NCBI RefSeq assembly: GCF_000208865.1
Contig: NC_018388.1
Location: forward strand, 310,001-374,000
Length of the DNA: 64,000 nt
Direction of reading: 5' to 3'
Origin: Neospora caninum Liverpool
Lineage: Eukaryota; Apicomplexa; Conoidasida; Eucoccidiorida; Sarcocystidae
Shown piece after piece: positions 46,631 through 59,111 of this stretch. The position numbers were made by a program, and so were the translations under genes. The notes beneath the pieces were generated by a model, which ran no database searches, was not told the origin of the DNA, and was given only the letters and a program-made list of their open reading frames with translations. Every line of letters starts with the position of its first letter. Position 1 is the first letter of the stretch.

Positions 46631-48369
46631 TTAGCACGGGTGCGCCATATTAGCTGCGGCTGTCAATTCGTGACAACCGAGTTGGTGCCGCTCCAACTAC
46701 GCAGTGGAATAAGATAACTGGCATCGAGCCTGCTCATCATGAGGTGACCGCGTGATTGCCTGAACGCGGCCGTCGGTAGCTGAGGGGACAGATCTGACAG
46801 ACGATCACAGGTTCCATGTAAGACACTTCCTGTGCTCTGTTTGCATGTACCAATTTTGTTTAAAGGAAAACCTGTAGTACGATATGAAAACACAACACTT
46901 CATCGCATCTACTGCACGAAAGGCTGAGCAAACGATCGGACAGTCTGAGTTTACATTAAGTCACCTCTCTGGGAAAACGAAAGTGTGCACAACGAAGTCT
47001 CCAGCTTCTTCGTACCAATGTTTACGGTTTTCGTCCCTCAAGGCATTAGTGTCCCCGTCGAATATCTCTGCAATTTACTGTTGCCGCAGAAGCCTGTGTC
47101 CGCCTTTCGAAATATGAGTGCCTAATATGCTGCAGCAGATGCCAGTTCCCCTTTACGGCGCGTCGGAGTAGTTCGAACTTGGCCTTATGCATACGAACGT
47201 AGACACGCCATTCTTACACTGCTGAGTCGTCTTCAGGGTACTGACTTATGATTGCTTGATTGCTGGACCGATTCTGTGTCGTAAAAGGTACTGTGTGTAG
47301 TAGATGCCCGCCGGTGCCCACAGTGGCACGGCTTTCGAAGGTTCGGTGCGGCCGTCAGCCAAAGGACAGACTCTTCTTGTACCTCAAGTGACGTCAAAAA
47401 TCGGAACCCGCGCAGCTTTGACCGTGTGTGCATCACAGAGCATTTCATGAGCATCCTGAAGTGCGTACAGCAATTTTGCGTGTACATCGTTGTGCGCAAA
47501 CGCAGGAAATCGGAAGGGCTGATGGCTACGAAAAAGGGATCCTCCAAGGGCCCACGTGCAGGAACTTCTGGAAGGGACAGACGGCTACAGTGGAGCGGAA
47601 AACCAGGAACACCTGATTTTTTCGTAGAGTACACCCTTCGTCATAAAAGAGAAAAGGTGTGCAGAAAGGCAAGAAGTTCACATTCGCTGGGTCATTTCGT
47701 ATGCATCCACCACGTGTGTGCCTGCTGTCTGCAGCGTATAGCTGACTCTGCATGCGAAATGTCACCGCGCGGGCTGTCGGACAAAACTACTTTAACTATT
47801 TGTGTCAATGTTCGCGTGAACTGTTTTCTCTTTCTCCGAGTCTCCGCTCAGCAGACTTCTCTTGCTTATTTGGCGGGCACACATCTGCAGGATGACAGTC
47901 CTGTCCCTGCAGTAAGGCAGCTTTTGGGCATCCAAGGCCGCTGCTGGACGGACCTGTAGAAAGTCGGTCTCCTGCGAACGCAAGAACAGGACGAGAGATC
48001 CCGCGTGTGTTCTCGGCTCTTTCGTCCAGCTTTTCCTTACGTTTGCAGCTACCCCTCACAAACACTCAGTCACTGTGCACTTGAACGTCATCTCCTGCCG
48101 GGAGCACCAATTCCGTTGTTCTTCGGGCAGTTCGCGGCGGGGCAATCCTGTAAACTCGGATGTTGCACTCCACCTTGGAGACACCCATCTGCTGCAAAGG
48201 ACTCCAGCTATAAGGCCTTTGCTCATTCGTCGCCAGCAGCTGCGCATTCAGAAGGCAGCACACTGTCATTCCGGGTCCCATCGAAATCGATTTCTTTTGT
48301 GCAGCAACTGCGCCCGCCAAGTCTACCGCTGGTGCGCCAGTGGTTTGGTTGTGCGTTTAGGCTACGAAT

Positions 48370-50705
48370 ATGGAGCAGCAAGCGTGTCCACCTTGTGCAG
48401 CCGAATGGCATTTTGGCGTCGCCGTCTCCCCTCAAGACGTCGATGGGGGAACGCCTCTTTCGAGGGTGCGTGACGGCCGTAGGCCTTCTCTCGATATTGA
48501 GAGTGCAGACACTTGTGCCCGAGAAGGGTTTCCACCAGTCGCCGTCACGGACCCAAACGACGGACCGTCTCATGGAGAAGCTGTCGAATGCGAGTACTAT
48601 GTGTGGGATCCGGCTACACAGCAGTATTCACGGACAGATCCACACACTGGAGAGGCACTGCTACGCGACCCTCACTACATGCAATACCACTTTCACCTTG
48701 TTGATGCGGCAGAGGAGGGTGTGCCTATTGCCGACGAGCGCCATCCCCTAGAGCAGCATCCCTATGATCTCCCGACTCAGAACCCATGTGCCGGCCGGAG
48801 CGAAACAGGTAGGCCTCGTCGGTGACGACTTTCCACTGCAACGGGTTGTGAATTTCTCTTCTCCAACACCGATGTCCCCAAGAGAGCAGCAAGTCTGTAT
48901 CCAGTGCGATAGGCGGTCTTGGGCAGTGTCCGCAGCTTCCGTGGAAACGGCTCATCTGTACTGAAGCGTTCGCGTCAATCGTCGATTATGAGAGGCGGCT
49001 CGAGGCTCCCGTCTGCGACCAACCCTCGGCCTGCCAGGTTTCCCGTCTCGTTTGTTCCGCAGGCAGAGTCTCGACCGTGGCTTGTGGCGCTCGTGGAGAC
49101 GTCGATTCTTTTGTTGCGGCGGCTGCGAATGCGGCGCGAGAGACGTTTACAGACGCAATCCGGGCGGCGGAATCAGCAGCCAGACAAGCATCAGAAGCGC
49201 AGTCTGTTGCGTCAGCGTGTAAAGCTGGGCCCCTTCCCGCCACTTTAAGAGACACACCAGAAACACAAGTGCTGGCTTCGCCACTTTATGTGCCGTCGCA
49301 AGCAATGCCTGGGAAGCAGTGTCTTCCCTGTCAGACACACTCTGGCTGGACGGCTCACGGTGACCCCGCGTCGCTTACCGCGGGTGAGCTCCACGGACGC
49401 TCTCTTTCTCTCAAGTCAAGTGGTGACCATAGGAGCCATCACCAACCTGGCCGAATGCCTCAATGCGAAGAATTGGAAAATGACACACGGCCTCCCTCTG
49501 CACCGTCATTTCCAGAAAGAATCGGCGCGTGCCCCCACCACGGGGGTTTCGCATCAGAGGAAACAGACGGAAGGGGCTGCGCCAGCATTTGTGGCCAGTG
49601 CATGTGTCAGCAAAGGGCAAACGATTTCGTTTTTCCGCAAGACTACCAATCTGGGTCGGTCCAAAGTAACCACTGGCAACATGCACATTCGTCAGACGGG
49701 ACGAAGGCCGGAAGAGTGCTTGAGTCCACGGAGTACATGAAAGGGAATTATCGACACGGATTCCAGTGTGGAGCAAAAGGGTTTTATCCCTCCTCGGCCA
49801 GCATGCGCATCTCCCTGGAAAACGGAAATCGTCAGTCATCGACAGGTAGGAACAGACAGCACGCCGAGACAACGCACACCAATGAGAATGACGCTGAGGG
49901 TCAGTGGGGGCTTGTCCAAGGTATGTTGGACGTACAGTCGGATCGCGAAGAGGAATGGTATGAACCTGAGGAGCAGTTCCTAGAGCACATAGTGGGGTCA
50001 ACGGTGTCTGACTACGAGGAAACACCTGATGCCATTGGTAAGACGAGACCGTGTGCGGGCACGGGGCTGTCGACTAGTCGGCCATGGGGAGTTGCCCCGA
50101 GTCGTGCTGCGAGTAGTCTGAAGAACCAGCGGCGAGGACCCGCTCAGTTTGAACGCAAACTGGAAAACACACGAGCGCGGCTGCGGGTTGCGGAGCAAGT
50201 GGCTGCCGTCGCATCACCGTGGAGAAGGCGAGCGGTAAGGGCACCTTCGCCAAACAGTGAGCCAGCGGCGTCGCGCCTTGCGTGTGAAAAACCAAATCCT
50301 CTTTCAAGGGACTGCACCAAACGGACAGGCGAGCACTCCAGAGACACTGATTTGTGGCACCGTTCGAACGCGATTCGTTTTCGGAATAGCGAAGGAGTCT
50401 GTGGAGGAACCCGACGGCTTCCCCCCAAGTCCACGTCTCAGGGAGAGGGCGCACCAGGCCGCAGACTGCGTCAGCATGACCCAGTCAGTCGGGGATGTCA
50501 ATTACGTGCTGCTTGGGAGGGTGATCCTTTCCTTCGGCAGCAGAAGCGTACACAATTTGATATGAAGGCATACGATACTTGGCTGCGCAACAAAGGGCAT
50601 TTGCTCCGCGCGAAAGCGCTGGAGTTGCAACGGGAAGAGCAGCGTCTCCTGCTGCTAATGATGCAACAGCAGTACCCGGGAACCAGGAAAGCGTCGGGTG
50701 TATGA
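48370..50705 (+). CDS. Uncharacterised coccidian protein with a C-terminal helical segment
   Basis: Two exons, 48370-48808 and 49063-50705, joined in phase 1; 693 residues. No family recognised with confidence. The first exon contains a compact aromatic block at about 74-112 (CEYYVWDPATQQYSRTDPHT then LLRDPHYMQYHFH), which resembles short W/Y-rich repeats where aromatic residues alternate with DPxTG turns. The middle (150-630) is low-complexity and Ser/Arg/Gly-rich, with an Ala-rich helix near its start (VAAAANAARETFTDAIRAAE) and an acidic patch (QSDREEEWYEPEEQFLEHI). The last 50 residues form a charged helix (AYDTWLRNKGHLLRAKALEL followed by a Glu/Gln/Leu run), probably coiled coil; this is loosely like the C-terminal helices of CCDC34-type proteins, a weak resemblance only. 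Start is the first ATG of the frame. The gene is convergent with the AAA+ gene. A structural or cytoskeletal role is possible but not shown. Confidence 0.7.
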
Positions 50706-52628
50706 ACTAGTTAATTTTTCTGCAAGAGACGTGTGTTTCCCACAAAACAACCATAAAAGGGATAGAGCACTGAACTTTCATACGCGTCGGCGTGCTGCTA
50801 GTGTCAGCTCGTCTTCTTTGGTCTTCTTTGCGCTCGACGAGTCTCTTAACCTACAGGCCTCTGCTGTGGTGTGGGGGCCCATCCGTTGTTTGTTTCTGGC
50901 GACTGCGAATGAACTTGTCAATGGGCGTGAACCGAGATTTCGCTACCACAAGCTGCCTCACTGCTAACATGGTACCTTGCACGTCGGCGGCAAAGGGTAT
51001 CTAGGCTTTCGTGTCAGTATGTGTTGAATGGACAGTGCTGTAGGCATGCGGGTGTTAGTAATGTCTCTCTACGGACGCTTGAAGCGCATGAATTTCACAA
51101 ACTCCGCATGGCAGAGTTTGGTTCCTTCCCCATATGAGAGATATGGACGCGCATTCGTTGAACGGCCCACCAGGATTCGGATCACCCTCTGCTGCAATAT
51201 TCCTTGTGGCCCTCGACGGTGTTACGGTGCATTTTCCCAAGTGATGTGTCCCCGAACTTCCCTGTAGACCGTAAGAGAGAATCACATGGGCACTTCTCTC
51301 GTTCTCGCCCTAGCTGGACGACTGCGTCCGCGGTTGTTGCTCACGGCCACAAATAGAGCAGCCACGAGCACAGGCCTCCAATTCTTTTGTACGTTGCAAA
51401 GCTGCGCAAACGAGAAGCAGAGTAACCTGAACTCCTCTCGAGTTGCTACACACGTGAAACTGGGTCTCAGAACAAGACGCTCCGCGGCTACGATGGTTCC
51501 TGCCCAGGGCAGGAAAAAGGGCCAACAGCCCAGCTAAAAAACTGCAAGCGTTCTGATGCTGCTTCGTTTGACAAGAAAGAAACAGTACGGATAACAACGG
51601 ACAGTTTTGGTGCAAGGCTCCAATAATCGCACACTATCCACCAGTATGAAAAGGATTATTTCAGCGCCATCCAAACACAGCGTGTGCCTGCTTCTTCGCC
51701 GAACACAAAAATTCGGCAAAGCCCGCTAGACATGTGAGCTTGTAAGGATGAGAAAGACCTGGACTGACACACCGACAAGCGTCGTTCGTTCCCTGCGAAA
51801 ATTTTCTCGTACTACCATCCGAAAGCCTCGGACCACGTCAGCAAAGCGATCACATCTTGCCCAGTTTTCTAAAAAACTATCGGGGGGCCTCGACCCTCCC
51901 CTGCGCAGCCTACGCGTGAGCTGCTTATTCCACCTTCCCCAGAAGACGTTTGCTCAAAGACTGATCCGCTGGTTTTTGTATGCAATTGAGCTGCACAGCC
52001 GGCCGGCTTTGAAGCGCTCTCTCCGACAATGCTGCTTTGCGTTTGTCATGCGGAACACCAACCGAGTGTCAAGACTCGAATGCTTTTCCTTGAGATTGTT
52101 CCGGGTCATCGCAAACTCAGACCCATAGACGGTCACTACCGTTGTAGTATGGGTCGGCGCAGCTTTAATTCATCAACACCTTTACACACGGCTTCCACCG
52201 TCTAGGTGAGTCGCTACGGACCATCTTGGTTCGGTTCCAGCTGATTCACCTGGAGCAAATGGCGACGTGATTGTAGCGCCACAGGATCTGCGCGGTTTCC
52301 TCGTACTTTAGCTCCCGACAGGTTGGCGTCTGTGCGACGCTGCCACTGACCAGGGGTTCTAAGCTGTTTTAGACTGCATGCTGCCATACGCGAGTACGCC
52401 GAGTTGTCTAGAACAACTCGCTCACGTTGCTGGGTCGCGTGAACACGCACCGCAGTCTTGGGGAAAACCGTATACAAAGTGCGACTTCAAGGAGGCTTAA
52501 TTGTGGACCAGGCCAAGTCTCAGCCTGCAGTGGTTTGGGGTCATTGGCGGTCGATCGTCACCCGCCATAACAAAGAATGCGCAGCCGCAACAGCGTTGCG
52601 GACTCAATGCACGTCTATCCGTCGGTCC
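50706..52628. other. Spacer between convergent genes
   Basis: Lies between the stop of the plus-strand uncharacterised gene and the stop of the minus-strand AAA+ gene, so it should be mostly 3' untranslated sequence. Frames at 51748-52128 (plus) and 52214-52477 (minus) are short and lack recognised features. Confidence 0.5.
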
Positions 52629-55600
52629 CTATCTCGTGGTGGTTAGCCTGTGCAGCCCGGCGATAAGGTCGCACGGCTCTATCCATGATCCATTGTTTGC
52701 AGTGTCGGGGGCTAACCTGGACGCTCCTGCTAGTCTGTCATGCTCCAACCCTGGTGCGAAATCCAAGACTGTATCTTCAGCCGTTCCGGATCGGTTCGTT
52801 CCAAACTCATTTCTGCCTAGAGGTGCTTGGGCCCGAACATGCCTTTCCACGGCGCAAACAGCCGCCTCCTGTGTGAGAAGCACCCAAAAAGCAGGGATCC
52901 GGCCGCAGGCATCATCCGCGCCGACGCCACGGTATCTCATTCTGTTCCTGTCGGCATTGTTTTCTCTATCTGGTCCGGGATCAGACGAGTCAGCAGACGA
53001 AAGTCGCCGCACGTGGCGAAGAACCTCAGTAATCGCATCAGCTGTCGAGCCGGACATCGAATCAGGCCGAACGCGGCCTCGTAGATACAGTTGAAGCAGG
53101 TCACGGGCGTCCGCAAAAGTCCACTGAGCCGCCGGCTTTGTTACGTAGCGATATTGAAGCCGATAGTGCTGGAGGGAAAACGCATCATGATACACGCAGC
53201 CACAGCCCGTTTGCGGTAGACGCTTGTGCTGGGTTGGACAACACAAGAAACGCCTTCGTCATCACTCGACGCGCTGCACAACACCGCGACAAACACACAC
53301 GCAGGAATAGCAAAGCTGTCACCACCCTGATTTATAGAAGCTGGGTTCTGTGCTCTTGAGGCTTCCAACGCCACGTTCCCAGCCACGGTGACCATGTATG
53401 ACCACTGCCACGGTTGTAACCAGAGGCCAGCACTTGCCAACAGCGATGAAGGATCTCCTGAAGTGCGACATCACATCGAAACGGAAAGTGCGTTTGACCA
53501 CCAAGAAGCAGTCACTGACAATGTGGCCAGTGTCTTGTACTTCGTAGCGCTTGTTTCTGCAATGCACATCAGCATCGTACGAGGATTCTTCGCTCATCTC
53601 CTCATCATAGTACTTCTGTTATGCCACGAGAACCTGCCTCGCATGAGAACGGTCTTGGGGGAGAACCCATCATTCGCAATTTGTCATACGTACATTGTCC
53701 ACAGGCAAGAGTAAAGGATGTGTCTTCGAGGCGTTGACAGAACCACCTAGCTTTCCAGGATGACGAAAACATAAAGACAAAACCGCCGGAAATGGCTCTG
53801 GAGAATCTAAACCTCCCCAAACCGTGCAGTCTCGACTCTAGGCAAGAAACCGTACAGTACCGATGTATGATTTACTGCTTCAATATGAGAGGCCAGTGTA
53901 TGGAGCCTGTGTCATCTGAAGTCAGTAAGACATGAGAATCGCGTGTGCCTTTCTATTAGCACACCTCCGGCGCAGCGAAGGCGCGTTACTCTCAGATTGA
54001 ACACAACTCTGCCAGTCCGCAATGGGCTACGTCCTCAAGCGCCACGCGCCTGCGCCATCCCCCCGCAGAAACAAATATAGGAACACTTTACACTGCACCG
54101 TCTCGGGCCATCCAACCTCCTACGGAGCAATGATCCAGACAACTTTGTCCTCTGCCAGCTCCTGGTGTCACTTACGGTCAAAAGGCGCGAGTCAACACCC
54201 ATTCCTCTGTCAGCCGTCCCGATCACCAGAATGCCCGCAGCTCTGGCCACGCTGCTCGCGGTTTGTCGCCCGAATTGGCGCTGTCGTCGGAGATGGTCGA
54301 GACGAAGAAGCAAGGTGTGCAGCAAGCGGCCGCCACAGGCGCCGCGACCCCCGCGCGGGGGCAGCCTTTTGCAGGTGCCTTCTCTGCTTGTACTCAATCC
54401 TTCAGAAGCGCCATCATCTCCATCCAGGACATGCAGGGGAGTCTGTTTTTCGCTAGACATGTCGGTAGCCGGGGCCAGCAAATGAATATCTTCAATCAAC
54501 AAGACGCAGGGAGCAGCCTTTTCAGCAATATCAAAGATCCGCATCAGTTGCTTGTCCGCCGACCCAAGCGTGGCTCGAAGCAACTCCCCCGGTGAAACCA
54601 CCAAGAGGGTAGAGCGAAGCTCATGGGCAATGGCCGCAGCGAGGAGACTTTTCCCTGCAGAGTCCCAGTCAGAAGCGAAGAGGCACAAAACGCGACAGCC
54701 GAACCAAATTTTACAGCCATTCCGTAGCGAAGCTGCGCGTCGGCGGCTGTCGAGTCCCTCACTCTCAGTCGCACTGTAGCCCCTTCAGAAGAAGCGACAA
54801 CCGGCAAGCACGTAACTCCGAAAAGCAGGAGTAGGTATGTGCGCAAGCGGCTGCTGAACAGCAACCCTCAACCTAAAGATCGTCAACGGCCAGCGACGCG
54901 GAAATCTAACTGCAGTTCCATATATTTGGTGAACGTCGGTACACTGGCAGAGGAAGGCGGCTGGATTGCACGCAGGAAGGGCAGCATATCAGTATTGAAG
55001 TCGCTTCCTGTCTGTCAACGAGAAACCTGCATACGTGCAAGTGGTATCACGTCTTGTATGCTATTACGTATGTCAACTCTAGAAACCTACTGTGGTATTG
55101 TACCCACATCTAGATTCACCCCATTTCTCGCCATTCCACCCAACAAACTGGTCACAGAGAGTTGTCCTCTTACCCGTCCCTGGGTCGCCAGCGATAAGGA
55201 CGCCGACAGGCGCTGCTCTCCTAGCAGCAGTATCTATTGCGGCATTCTTCAAGAGCCTGTCCGTGAGGACAGGTTCAATAACCTGTCGCCGCAGTTGACT
55301 TATCAAGGCATCTTGCCCGATAATTCCCGAAAAGCCCCGGACAAGACGGTAGCTTCTATTGACAAGCGGCTCCACATCAGCCGAATCAGCCACCGATCCC
55401 TGTTGCCCACTCTCTTCTGCTTCACTTGCTGCGATTGTGTCACCATGTCGAGCAGCCATGTTGGCCAGATTGCCTTCCTCCAGAGCCGTCTCCCTTCGAT
55501 GTCCGTCACCGGCTCCATCGGCATCCTGCGGCGTGCTCCTTGGGTTGCCTGCCGGATGCCTTTCCGCTCGTGAGGAGGCAAGAGTCGCTGTCTCCAACTG

Positions 55601-58600
55601 GTCTTCCGAAAGAGGAATCACGCGATGCATGCCACCAAGGCGGCCGACGCCGAACGCGACGCACCCTCCTTTACCGCTGGGCGGATCAGGGGCGTGTGGC
55701 ACTACCTGCAAGCTGGAGGCAATTCGGGCAACCGGGCTACCCCCTGCACCCAGCAGAGCAATTCGGAAGTTGTCCAGCGTGAACAAGTGACAGGGTTTTT
55801 TTGCAATTGGTCTCCCGTTTCGGAGGTCTACCCCTGCAGCTTCCTGATGAAGATCCTCAAATACATCCCGAACGCAGGCACGCGCCGAGACCTGCGCAGA
55901 GACAGCTCTGCGCACGTCGCCCTGGAACGCCACCTGTGCTGCTGCTCGGACAAGAGCCCGAAGATCCGCCGGTTGGTAACCAGCCGTCCACTCGCTAGCC
56001 GCTCTGCAAACAACAAAGGAAAACGGAAACTGTCGAGAAGTGGAGACCAGCACGACGACGGACCAACCAAAAAACGACGCCAATATCAGATCTTTTTTCT
56101 GCCGATGACTGGTCAGTGCCAGACACAACAGCTGTCCTCCAGCAGAAATTTAAACCCATGGTCAGCCACGATACCCGTACGATCGGGCCGACGTCGGGCT
56201 GACCACACATCGAGCATGTGTCGTTGTCTACGTCCATTGCGACGGTTAACGTCCGTCGAACCAACCTGTCATTCCTTACATGGCTAACTCTTCGTGTAAG
56301 CATCCATCCTTCTCTAGGCGCGACTCGCGTCGACCGTCCCCTTCTAGTGCTTCGGACGCAGGTGTCTCGAGTCCTAGGTGCTCGTTCCTCGCTTCAACTT
56401 CCTTCGCGTCTGTCGCCGGTGATTCCGCTGGAGTCACATTGCGCGGCCGTCGCGGAAGTAGCCTAACTCGCGCTGTCGAGCACGCTCGAGTTAAGTGTAG
56501 TCGTAACATTGCAGCCCTCTCCTCGTCGTGCAGAGTGTCCGGGAGGCATATGCGACGTTCGAAGAAGCCGGGTCGCAGCAGTTCCCGAGGCAGGAGCTGA
56601 TGAAGAGACAGGGAGCGAGAAGCTGCGCCATCCTCCGTCTGCCAAGCCGTGCTCCGCCGCTTCCCCGTGTTCAGACGAGCGGCGGACCCAGGCTCAAGAG
56701 GCGCAAACATGAAAATGCGTAAATTCTCTTCATGCCACAAGGAAACAAATCGGCACAGAGTTTCCACGACCAGCGCTGCGGCAGGCGGCGCGATGTTCTT
56801 CCTGGTTTCCGCTTCTGCCTGAGAGGCGAAAGAATGGCCCTCAGAGTCCCCTGTCTCTGAGGCTCGAAGCAGCTCCAGATTGTCAATCACAAGGAAACAG
56901 CAACCTCCGCCAGCGGCAACATCCCAGACACGACTGATGGAGCGGGCTGCAGCGCCTCCGCTGCCTTTGGACAGACGGCGCCCAGAACGTGACGGGGTGT
57001 CGCCCGCTACCTCCGCTGTACAGACACCTGTCGCGGCCAGCGGTGCTGGCATGTTGGCGTCTGAGTTTGATCCAGCAGTCGGACGCAAAGCGCCCTTGAA
57101 TCCGCTTTCCCGCAACGTCTGCAGGAGCCACAGCCGAAAGAGGGAACGCCGGATGCGAGCTTCCTCAGTGACCCTCGCGAGGATTTCTTCCAGAGCTGCC
57201 GACGGCGAAAGCCTGCTGGGTGACGCTGACTCGCAGAAGCGCCGACCTCCGCGCTCTGCATGTTCCGCTCTTCCGTTACGTGCGCTCGACGCGCCTTTGG
57301 TCAAAATTAGGCACTCGGTGGCGAGCACCGGCGCACCATGGTTGATGTAATGGCGCAAATCGATCTCATAAAGACCCTCTATGGGTATGCCTCTCTCCCC
57401 GCTGGCTGGGCACGATGCGGGAGTCTCTCGGCTTCTTGTCCGTGACGAGGGCTGCGCGAATCCCCCCTCAGCGGTCGCTGATGGTCGTAGCCATGGCGCA
57501 TGGGCCGCTATGGAACGGCAGAGCTGCCTCTTTCCAGCGCCTGAGGTCACATCACACCCCGGACAGTCCGTTGAGTGAGCCTACAAATAGCTAGTTAGAA
57601 AACATATTCGTTTCCAACAGACGCTCGAAAAAGGTCAAACGTCCTACCGATTCAATCAGCTAACGGCGACACCCAGATGCTGCGATGGCTAGTTCAGCGA
57701 CGGCCGTCCCCGGCTACTGTGTCGGCAAGAAAGGCCACAGACCACGTCAACATTATATCGTCTCTGAAGAAGGTTAACAGGCGCGGGCGTAGGCCGACGA
57801 AAAAACCAGCTCCTGCCGCACACAGAAATCATGGAACACTCGATTTTGCCTCTTCGGCGTCTTAGGTTTGCGTGACCGGGGGAACCCACACAGCAAACTT
57901 CCACAGGTACCACTGACAGAAACAGCCACGGACTATTTCGTGCTCTTCTCTAGTTGGAACATGTGCAAAAGTCAGGCAGCCTTCATTTCGAGGCTGCAGG
58001 CACCGGGAGAAGGACCGGTCCCAGCAACTCCGTACACCTGGAACCTGCATCTGAAATGGATTTTCCCTCATCATAGGATTGTGGAAATAGTGCGTCCGGT
58101 TTTCTACGTAATCATGGCAGCCAACGCTTCCATGTCCCTGCGCTGTGCCTCGACAGCTTCCTCGGTCGGCGAGGCACAGCCGCATGTTGGAGCCGTTCAC
58201 AACTGTATGTTTTGTGTGGAGGTTTCATACATGATGTGAAGAAGCTTACCTGGTACTCCCTCCACCGTCACACCTCGCACCGGTTTCAGCTTGCGCTGCC
58301 ACCAAGCCTGCCACGAAGTGGGAGATTCGAACTGGTCCCCACACTCAGGTCCGATGGTATCCTTCGATCCATCAACAGCTGATGCGATGTCGCGCTCGGC
58401 GCACAAAAGACAAAAATCCCTGACGAGACTAAGCAGGTCCGACACGTCACCGTCACGACCTGCGTGACAGCATGTAGGGAGAGCAAGCTGCCACCTTCTT
58501 TTCAGTTGCTGCAGCATCGCGAGTCGTAGAGCCAGAGACCTTAGAAGGAATTGTGGGGACGCAGCAGTAGCAGACAGTGCCTTTCGCCAACGGCACGAAA

Positions 58601-59111
58601 ATACCTCATTTTCATTTGTGACGTCTCCTCTGCTGAAAGCCTGTTGGCTCGGGTCTGGGCCACACGGTGGAAAAGTGGCGTGGGGCGACAGGCCCTCGAT
58701 CCCAGTTCGTTGATGCGTGTCAGGCGGCTTAGGCACATGCCAACGAGCTGCCTCAATTGAAAGGCCATGCCGCGAAACCCATGCCAGGTTATCGAGATGC
58801 TTCACCGGTTGTCGTGCCGACGAACAGCTCCTCTCACGATGACCTGGTTTCTCATGGGCTTCCAGGCCGCTGGATTCGTCCCAAACTGCCGTGCTGCAGG
58901 CCTGTGGTTTCACCCGAGGCGCTTTGTCAACCAGGAGGCGCCCCTTGCTGCCCGTGGTGTCTGTTCTTAAAGGACAGCACTTGCATTTGGGATTGCTATC
59001 GAAGCAGCATGTCCGTAGTCTCGACCATCTGCCTGCAGATTGGTCGAGAACCTCGACGAACATGTGTGCCCCCGTGCGCCGGGCCGAAGGTTCTGAAAGT
59101 GGATGCTGCAT
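52629..59111 (-). CDS. Divergent tandem AAA+ ATPase, PEX1/PEX6-like candidate
   Basis: Five exons on the minus strand: 59111-58250, 57540-56280, 56003-55174, 54654-54176, 53168-52629; 1323 residues, all phases consistent. The layout is N-domain (1-280), AAA domain D1, AAA domain D2. D1: Walker A GVPGAGKR (Lys291, with Arg292 where Thr/Ser is usual), a long low-complexity insert, Walker B LVIDNLELL (Asp507, Asn508 in place of the catalytic Glu), then LLRPGFFERRICLP and GYQPADLRALVRAA. D2: GIIGQDALISQL, a canonical Walker A GDPGTGKS (Lys986), pore-loop region ELLRATLGSADKQL lacking the usual aromatic, Walker B CVLLIEDIHLL (Glu1039-Asp1040 in place of Asp-Glu), and IGTADRGMGVDSRLLTH lacking the usual Asn and RPGR arginines. 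Two-ring type II AAA proteins with a weakened ring include PEX1/PEX6, the peroxisomal receptor-export motor; CDC48/NVL/SPATA5-like identity is not excluded. The N-terminus may begin further upstream. The last exon is placed by phase and by a small-domain-like segment (ADARDLLQLYLRGR). Confidence 0.82.

Larger units (their letters stand above)
45356..48369. other. Spacer downstream of HOP
   Basis: Holds the HOP 3' untranslated region and the leader of the next gene. It contains a TA microsatellite and a short inverted repeat listed separately. Plus-strand frames at 47426-47959 and 48005-48751 have no recognisable features; the latter overlaps the next gene in another frame and looks like its shadow. 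No RNA gene seen. Confidence 0.45.

Noticed and set aside
48005..48751. 248-codon plus-strand open frame overlapping the start of the 693-residue gene
   Set aside because: The frame at 48370-48808 joins in phase with a 1.6-kb second exon, while this one has no onward partner and an Arg/Ser-rich shadow-like translation.
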